Source of the DNA: Lumbricus rubellus
Lineage: Eukaryota; Annelida; Clitellata; Crassiclitellata; Lumbricidae
Direction: 5' to 3'
Length of the DNA: 64,000 bases
NCBI GenBank assembly: GCA_945859605.1
Contig: OX243827.1
Span: 9,744,713 to 9,808,712 of the forward strand
The notes under the pieces are model-generated. The model searched no databases. It saw only the letters and a program-made list of their open reading frames with translations, and was not told where the DNA came from. Made by a program: the position numbers and the translations under genes. How positions within the stretch are numbered: the stretch's first letter is position 1; each line of letters starts with the position of its first letter. Shown piece by piece: positions 46,601 to 55,600 of the stretch.

Positions 46601-49600
46601 ATCCAAATCACATTCCAAGTCAAAATCCAAATGCATTCCAAGTCATAATCCAAATACAATACATGCCATAATTCAAATGCAAACCAAGTCATCATTGAAA
46701 TACAATCCCAGTCATAATCCAAATACAATCCAAGTCACAATCGAAATACATTCCAAGTCATAATCCAAATCAATCCAAGTCATAATCCAAATTATGCCTT
46801 CCAAGCTGGGACTAATATCGTAATAGCTCATTTTGAAGGTAATTTAGCAAGGAATACATAACTCAAAATACTCAAAAAGGGCCTTGCGACTCATTTTGTT
46901 ACGACGGGTCACATATAATTCACCAATTTAAGAGAACTTCCTGTCACCTGACTGGACTCGTATTGGCAGAGTCGACAGAGCGCGATGACGAGGCGCTGGA
47001 CGTACGGCTGGAAGACGGCGATGACTTCCGGCTTGTTTTCCTCGTATAGCACTTCGGAAAGACGATTCCAGAAGTTGAACGTGATATCAGCAACCTAACA
47101 TTTTTACAAAAATTTACACCATAGATGTAAAAAAACCGATGAAAACAAAATAAAAAACGGAAAAAACGTCGTTTTATTCGAGAGAAAAAAACAGAAAAAA
47201 GACATAAAACGGAAATGGAAAATAATTTCACTTTTTACATCTTAAACTGCGTTTTAAAATAGAAACCCTTGTTTACTTACTAGCCTACATGTATCTCTTA
47301 AATGATGAAGTTAAACAATTAAATAATGACATCAGTTAGCTGAAACTTTGAGATTGGGCTGAAAATGTAAGGAATATCAGGAAAAAATAAAATTAAGGAA
47401 AAGAATAAGAGACAGAAAATAAATAAATAGTGTTGCATAAAATAATTTTCTAAACGGAATAAAACAATGGAAACAAAAAAATGTTTTTGGGGAGCGAATA
47501 AGAAACGTTTTAAACAACTATGATCTGCACGCATCAAGCAAGGTCCCCACTCGCGTACTGCTATCCGACAGCGCCATTCATTCTCTGTTGCTGGTTCTAC
47601 CATAGATGTAAAAAACGATGGAAACAGAATAAAAAACGGTAAAAAACGACGTTTTTTTCGAAATAATAAAAAACGACAAAAAAACGATAAAAAACGGAAA
47701 CGGAAAATAATTTGACTTTGTTACATCTAAAACCGCATTTTAACCTTGAAAACCTTGATTAGGAACCTACTACACGCAGTCTATCTCTTAAATGATGATG
47801 TTAAACGAAGAAATAATGACTTTAGTTAGCTGAATCCTTGAGAGTTTGCGGAAAACATAAAAAATATCAGAAAAAAATTAAAATTTAAGAAAATAATAAC
47901 AGAAATAAATGAATAAATAAAGACAAAGAAATAATAAAAAACGATAAAAAACGATGGGGAAAATAAAAAACGAAAAAAACGACGTTTTTTGGGAGCGAAT
48001 AAAAAACGGAAAAAAACGTTTTTTACAACTATGGGTTCTACAACCTGGAATGATGGCCTCCCTGTTACACTGCACTTAGTTCCCAGGGGTCACTCCATTC
48101 TGTTCCTTAAGAACCTCAAAACTCTCATTTGCCATGGATGGGCTGGGAGCGCTTCGGAGTGGCCTACCGTGAAGAGGCACTATATAAAATTTTCGAAATA
48201 AATAAATAAAATAAATAAGTCTGTTAACATTAAAAAAATACCATTGGCACTGACTAATCTAATCTAATGCGAACATTTGTAAAGTTTAGCACTTCTCACA
48301 GCAGAAATATTCAGCATGACAGACCCAAGAAAGGTCTTCAAGCAACCTTGAAGAGATGCAAAGTGAATTCTGCACCAGAATCCTGTCATCAATTGCCGTG
48401 CAAACATCAGACAGAAGTGAGAGGAAAGTTTCTGTTGAGCGGTGGTCTCCCACCCAGACTGGGTGATAGCTCACTTACCTTTACTGAGCATATTTCCAAT
48501 GTGACACGCTCGTCATATTTCCATTTAAGACGTCTCAGAGCCATTCGTCGCTCTGTCTCCTCCTCCATCTTCACTACCTTAATTCATGCTTTTATATGTT
48601 CACGAATTGACTATTGCAATGCTCTCCTCATTGGTCTTCCTAAAGTTCGTCTTTCACCGATTCAGTCGGTTCTCAACTCAGCTGCTAGATTGACTGCCCG
48701 CCTTCCCAAGTACTCTCACATCTCTACCTTTATGTTTCATGAACTTCACTGGCTTCCTCTCCGTGCTCGCACACAATTTAAGATCCTCACTCTGATCATA
48801 AAGGCTCAACGGGGTCTTGCCCCAAAATATCTCACTAATGTTTTACTTCGTCCTCACTCAGCTTCCTCCCACCGTCCACTTCGTTCATCCAACAGATTTG
48901 ACCTCTTGGTTCCTCGGTCTAGAACTGTTATGGCTCAGTCTCGATCATTTGTCTCAATTGGTCCTTCTCTTTGGAATGCCCTCTCTCCTTCTGTTCGCTC
49001 TACACTTCTTTCTGGTAGTCTCTCCTCTGCTTTGTCTCTTCTCAAAACCTGTTTCTTCTCACTGGGCCTTGCGCACTGGGAGCGCCTCTGAACGGTTCAC
49101 CCTACTAGAGGCGCTTTATAAATGTTTAAATACAATACAATACAATACTGGGTGGGGTTGGGGGGAAAGCTCTACAGGTCACACCACTGTTCTTTCTCGC
49201 TTAAAGGCTGCTGTATTTAGCTCTTGTTGTATTGGGAGGCAGTGGGAGCGCTTCTGAGTAGATAATATATTGAAGGTGTGCTATATAAAAAGTCAATAAT
49301 AATAATAATATACACAAGAAATTAAATAATATCACTTTTAGCACATGCTCAAACGTTTTCCTAGCATCTTTGAAGCATGACTACCAATACTTTTAATACT
49401 ACTAATACGCTTTATAAATGTTTTAATACAATACAATACAATACAATACTGACAACTGGATGACGACAAAATACCTCAAACTGATGATGCCCAATACACG
49501 TGAGAAGCAGTTCAATGGTCCTAAGATCACCGAATCCCTGAGAAACAACGCACAAGACAATTCAGCTCTACAGCAGCTCTACAGCAGCTCCAAATGTAAG

Positions 49601-52600
49601 TCATTAAAAGCAAATCAAAGACAATGCCAGCAAACCCTGAAATATCTGTTCTGCTCAATTATAAAAAAAGTGTTCGAAGTCGGTGGTATGGCAATGGTTT
49701 ACCCCTGTGTCAACATCATCTGCCCTTCCAATGCACCAGTACAAGTCAACTAAGTGCTACTAGGTTCCTGCCTGCACCAACAATCCCCCAACAATTGTGT
49801 AGTCTCTGATCCATTAATGGGAATAAAAATAGAAGTTTAGCCACACCTTCTCGCTCCAAGACCAGAGAAGTGCCAATAGCTAACAGCCTCAAATAGCCAA
49901 TACACACCTCTTACCCCCCCCCCCCCAACCTCATGCGTCCCATTCATAAACATCTGTCCATATGCATATATCTATATGAAGGACTACATCCAATTATTCA
50001 CACTCAGTCCTACAGTAGTCATACACAGACTACAATACATCTATTAATAGACAGGTCCTGGTCTGTCTATATTAACTTCCATCACCCTGTGGTCAGCCTG
50101 TCACCCTGTGCCCAGCCATTCGTCACTATAATTAATCCATCCATGTCAGGCTGTTTATCTGACCTTTGTCTAAAGCCTCCTCTCTGTTCGAGTGATAAAG
50201 AAAGCAAACGAAAATCTGAACTAGTGGTGGCAATATACAACGGCCGTTTCCACCCAGAAATCGTGACTCGGAAACCGACCAATCGAGTCAAATTTCTTTC
50301 CCTGGCTCTATAACCCGGAATGGGCTCCCTGTGGAACTACTTCTAAAACCTAGAGCATTTGAGACTTCATTCCACTCTACTCTTAAGGCAGTTCTCTTTA
50401 GCTGTGGTTGGGTCGGGCGTGCTTCTGAGTAGATACTCTTGAATAGGCGCTATATAAATGTCTGAAATGAATGAATGAAACCTTTCAGCAACTAAATATC
50501 AACACCCAGCAGAGCAAACCAGATTGAAAGACGTCATGAATAATTAGAGAGCAAAAATCAAAACAAGTAACAATCAAAACAATCAGCACAATGCAATTTA
50601 ACTATATTAAACAACAATGCAATGTGTACGATTACAAATGATTCAATTGAACTCCTTTGTTTAGAATCTACCTGGTTAGGAGTGGCAATCATAGGGTCAA
50701 GGAACGTCTCGGCCATCTCAGTGAAAACCCGGCAATAGTTCATAGACCTATCACACAGACGAACGAGAACAAATTAGTAGAACAAGGCAAGAACTAATGA
50801 AGAACAAGACACACATAAAGAACAGGAAAGAGGAGCACAAACAAAAGACTTCATCATTCGGAAGAACAAGAGAGAAAGACTGCAAATGATATATTAATGC
50901 AGTGCTGTCCAACGTTTTTGGCACCATGGGCCACAGAAGCAATAATTCTCGAAGCCTAGTATTAGGTTTGGCCTTTCAGTGTCCATGATAACATCAATAA
51001 AAAAAATTAACGTTCAATTTCGATCACTGACTTAAAAGTGGATAAAACAAAATAACTGAAAAACTCAGATCCACTGCACGTGGAAAAACAATTTAAAAAA
51101 ATCACAAGAGATGTAAAGAACAACAGAAATTCAGACACATCAGCGAAACAAAAGCAAGTTAAATAATCACATGACTATAACAAAGAACATATAATCAAAA
51201 AGCAAGAGTTCTGCACAATCAAAAGATTAATATTAGCAAGACTAATGACAGGGACGTGGCCGATGACGGTGGCAAATGCACGGGAAGGGCTAAAGCAAGG
51301 AATGACAGACCACGAAAATGGACCATATATGGAAAGTTTTTTTAACCAGACAAACAACAAAAACATCAAAACTGCTGCCATTCTACAAAACCATTTTAAT
51401 GGTTTCTATTCTAGATACAGAAGAAGCTCATTAAACACAGAGATAATAATTAGGCCTAAAAAAAAATGTTGTGTTTCCGGTAACAGAGCTAAAAAAAATT
51501 GGGTAGGTAGGTAGGTCGGAAAATATTTTTATTTTGTAAAATATTTTTATGCAGTGACTATCCGAAAAAGTATACCCCACTAGTCTTTTTTGCATGCTGA
51601 AACAAAGTACGTGTTCTAAGCAAGTATAAACTGCCTATTTCCCGACTGTCTGCACCTAAAACTGCTCTAGAAACAGTCCTATTAATTTCATTTTGTTGAC
51701 GTCTCTTATGTTATGTCAATACAAATGTAAAAAAAAAAATTTTTTAATAAAATTTTTTTACAAAAATATTTGGGTCGCGGCCGTAAAAATGGGTCGGTCG
51801 CGTTACCGGAAACACAACAATTTTTTTTTACGCCTTATGTGAAGACTAACTTCTCGAGGTCCTGAATGGCCACCGACATGTGATACGGCTCCAGTAAAGA
51901 TGTTACACCCTCAAACAACATCTGGGCCAGGAGCATGTTCTTTGACAGATCCTACAACAACCGATGCGAAACAAAAAACAACTTTGCAATAACAACACAC
52001 AATATACACTACACAATGTAACACACTGTAAACAATAAACAACTTTGCAATAGCAACACACAATGTACACTACACAATACACACTGTAAACAATAAACAA
52101 CTTTGCAATAACAACACACAATGTACACTACACAATACACACTGTAAACAATAAACGACTTTGCAATAACAACACACAATGTACACTACACAATACACAC
52201 TGTAAACAATAAACGACTTTGCAATAATAACACACAATGTACACTACACAATACACACTGTAAACAATAAACGACTTTGCAATAATAACACACAATGTAC
52301 ACTACACAATACACACTGTAAACAATAAACAACTGTGCAATAACAACACACAATGTACACTACACAATACACACTGCAAACAATAAACAACTGTGCAATA
52401 ACAACACACAATGTACACTACACAATACACACTGTAAACAATAAACAACTTTGCAATAGCAACACACAATGTACACTACACAATACACACTGTAAACAAT
52501 AAACAACTTTGCAATAGCAACACACAATGTACACTACACAATACACACTGTAAACAATAAACAACTGTGAAATAACAACACACAATGTACACTACACAAT

Positions 52601-55600
52601 ACACACTGTAAACAATAAACAACTTTGCAGTAAAAAAACACAATGTAGTCTACACAATACACACTGTAAACAATAAACAACTTTGCAGTAAAAAAACACA
52701 ATGTAGTCTACACAATACACACTGTAAACAATAAACAACTTTGCAATAACAACACACAATGTACACTACACAATACACACTGTAAACAATAAACAACTTT
52801 GCAATATTAACAACAACACACAATGTCCACTACACAATGTACACTGTAAACAACAACAAAAAATAGTTGCAATAACAACACACAATGTACACTATAGTAC
52901 CAACACAGTACACACACTGACTGGATAGAAGATATCATTTTCCAATCATCAATTACCGCTGATAAAACGCTTCCACATGTATGCTGTCAAAGTAATTATC
53001 GCAGAACTTCTTAACATTGAACTATTTCTCCAAACTTACTATTACATAAAAAATCTGAAAACAATTCAGTTCAATATCATGTCCCGAAATATCAAATTAG
53101 CATACAACAACAAGGACATAAATTCATAAAATAATTGCAAGACATGAATGCATATTTTTGGCAAGAAGCACACAGCAAATCCATGTAATAAAAACACTCA
53201 CTACTGCAACAAAAAAACCTTGCATTCCTGCATATCAACATACATTCAGATTCAGACATTCATACATTCCAGCTTTTTAGTTCCAGCCAAAAACTAATCT
53301 GAGGCTCTGCAAAAAAAATTGCTACACAATACTGGTAAGTGCCTGGCAAGAATAACATCTCAGATTCTGCTTTGAAGTTCGTTTGATAATGATGATATAC
53401 AACTTTCCACAAAGTTAAACTGTACACATAATTAATATCACTAATAATGTTTTAACTAATACTTATATAATATACTAAATACACAAAAAGTCATCAACCT
53501 GAAAAACCGTTACTTAAGGCCCAACAAATTATGGTGTGTTACCGGTAACAGAGGTTTAAAAACTGGGCAGATGGGAAGAAAATAATTTTTATCTTGGTGA
53601 AAATTTTTATACAGTAACTACCCAAAAAATTATACCACTGCCTTGGTTTGCACAAAGGTACACGCTGCAACAAACTAAGTGTTCTAGGCAGTGTGAGAAT
53701 TGTAGAAACATAATAGGGGGGTCAGATGTTGATTTATGTGGACTTGGGCTGTGCAATGAGGACTTCACTATGGCGTCGAATGAACTCGGCCACTGGTTGC
53801 ACTCTGCCAGTGCCAGTCCCAAGCCTGGATAAAGGAGGAGGGCCACACTAATCATCTTTGATATGGCAGTGTTGTTAAACAGTAACAACAGATTGTTTAC
53901 AAAATGTTGTCTGCTTTAGTGAATCACGTCTGCTGTAAATGTCACAATTCTACACCTCCAGAACGGAAGGCAATGCTTGTTTGTAAACACAAACAAAAAA
54001 ATTCACAAAAATTATCAGAGTAGCGGCAATCAAAGTGACTCGGTCGGGTTACCAGACACACACCATTATTTGGGGGGAGGGGGGGGGGGGCGTAACTGCT
54101 ATTGCAGTGAACTTGTAACAATAGTAACAAGACAGAAAACAACTTTAAATAATCTCAACAAACTCTTAAGTATACTTATAAAAACAAATGAAATAAGTTC
54201 ACTCTGAAATGAACCTGTAAATCACTGACGCTAAGAATGTCACTAGATCTCCAAATACTCACATCTTCCTACAAATTCAAAACCAAAAGCAAACCAATGT
54301 TATCATGCACATGCAACAAATAATTACCCATTATGACTTGTGACTACATTTATGACTTAAACCAGACAGTACTTATACATCAATTAGTGATGTGTTTCTT
54401 CGCTAGAACACAACCCTAAGAAAGACACGAGCTCAGAAGCGCTACCAACTACAGCGCGGACGCTGAATAAGATTCACGCCGAAGCACTTAAGCAACTGCG
54501 AGTGAAGGACTTGCTCAAGGTCATACGCAGTGGCTTGAGGTATATTCGAGCCTGCAACCATTCGGCTACTACACCACTGCAACCACAAGCGTGCGTACGT
54601 GTGCACACGCCAGCGCGTATGTGTGTGCACACACCTGCGCGTCTGTGTGCGCGCACGCCTACGCGGTGTGTGCACGCCTGCGCGCATGTGTGTGTGCACG
54701 CCTGCGCATATGTGTGTGTGCATGCGTAAGTCTGTGCATGCCTGCACGCGTGTGTGTGTGCTGCCTGTGTAAGCAACGTTGTGCAGTGACAAGGCAGAGG
54801 AAAGAAAAGATAGAGAGATGGATGCAGTGGAGAAGCTAAAGAAGGTCAGAGGCCAAGGAGATGAGATCACAACAAGAGATCAATAAACATCAACATGCAA
54901 GGGATTATAATCTGGCAACTGACTGACTGGAGCTAAGGAGTCTCTGACCGCCCCTCCCCCTCCATGTCCCCGCCCTACCTGCGCCCTAACAACAGCAGAG
55001 ATCAAGGCTCAAGATTGTAGACGACCTAACGGTGCCCCCCTACATGCCCCCCCCCCTACTGGCTATCCATACACAAGCCTGTGGGAAGGCGTGTGAAAAT
55101 GCCCACGGAGGATGCTGGCCATGTGTACAATCATGAGAGGAAGTGTCACTACATCAAAGGTCAAAAAAGGTCACGAGCCAAAACAGAAGCAAATAATCAA
55201 CCAAGGACATGATGTCTTTGGTTGATTCTGCACAATTACATTAACTTCACTTCACAATGGTATTTGCCATGTGTAGCCATAGATTTTCTTCAGTTCTATT
55301 GTACATCCAAATCCATTGTATGTAATGTAAATAAAGCTCATTTCAACTGCAAACTGAAGTAGTCAACACTCCATAAGTTCTAAACAGTTTGTGACGCTGG
55401 AACCATGGAATCACATGCATAGGCGACGTAGGCGTAGGGGACATTTCAGAAGTAGGGGGCACAAATTTTACTTTTGCCCGAAAATTCTGAGGACCTTTTT
55501 TTAGTCATTCGGTCGAAATCTTCTGAAATTTCCCCTGACTTTTTTTGCACGAAAATTCTCAGGGTCTTTTTTTGTCATCCAACTGAAATCTTCTTTAAAA

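Noticed and set aside
53607..53888. 93-codon minus-strand frame
   Set aside because: Lies inside the decayed Harbinger-like copy and has no exon signals or family match.
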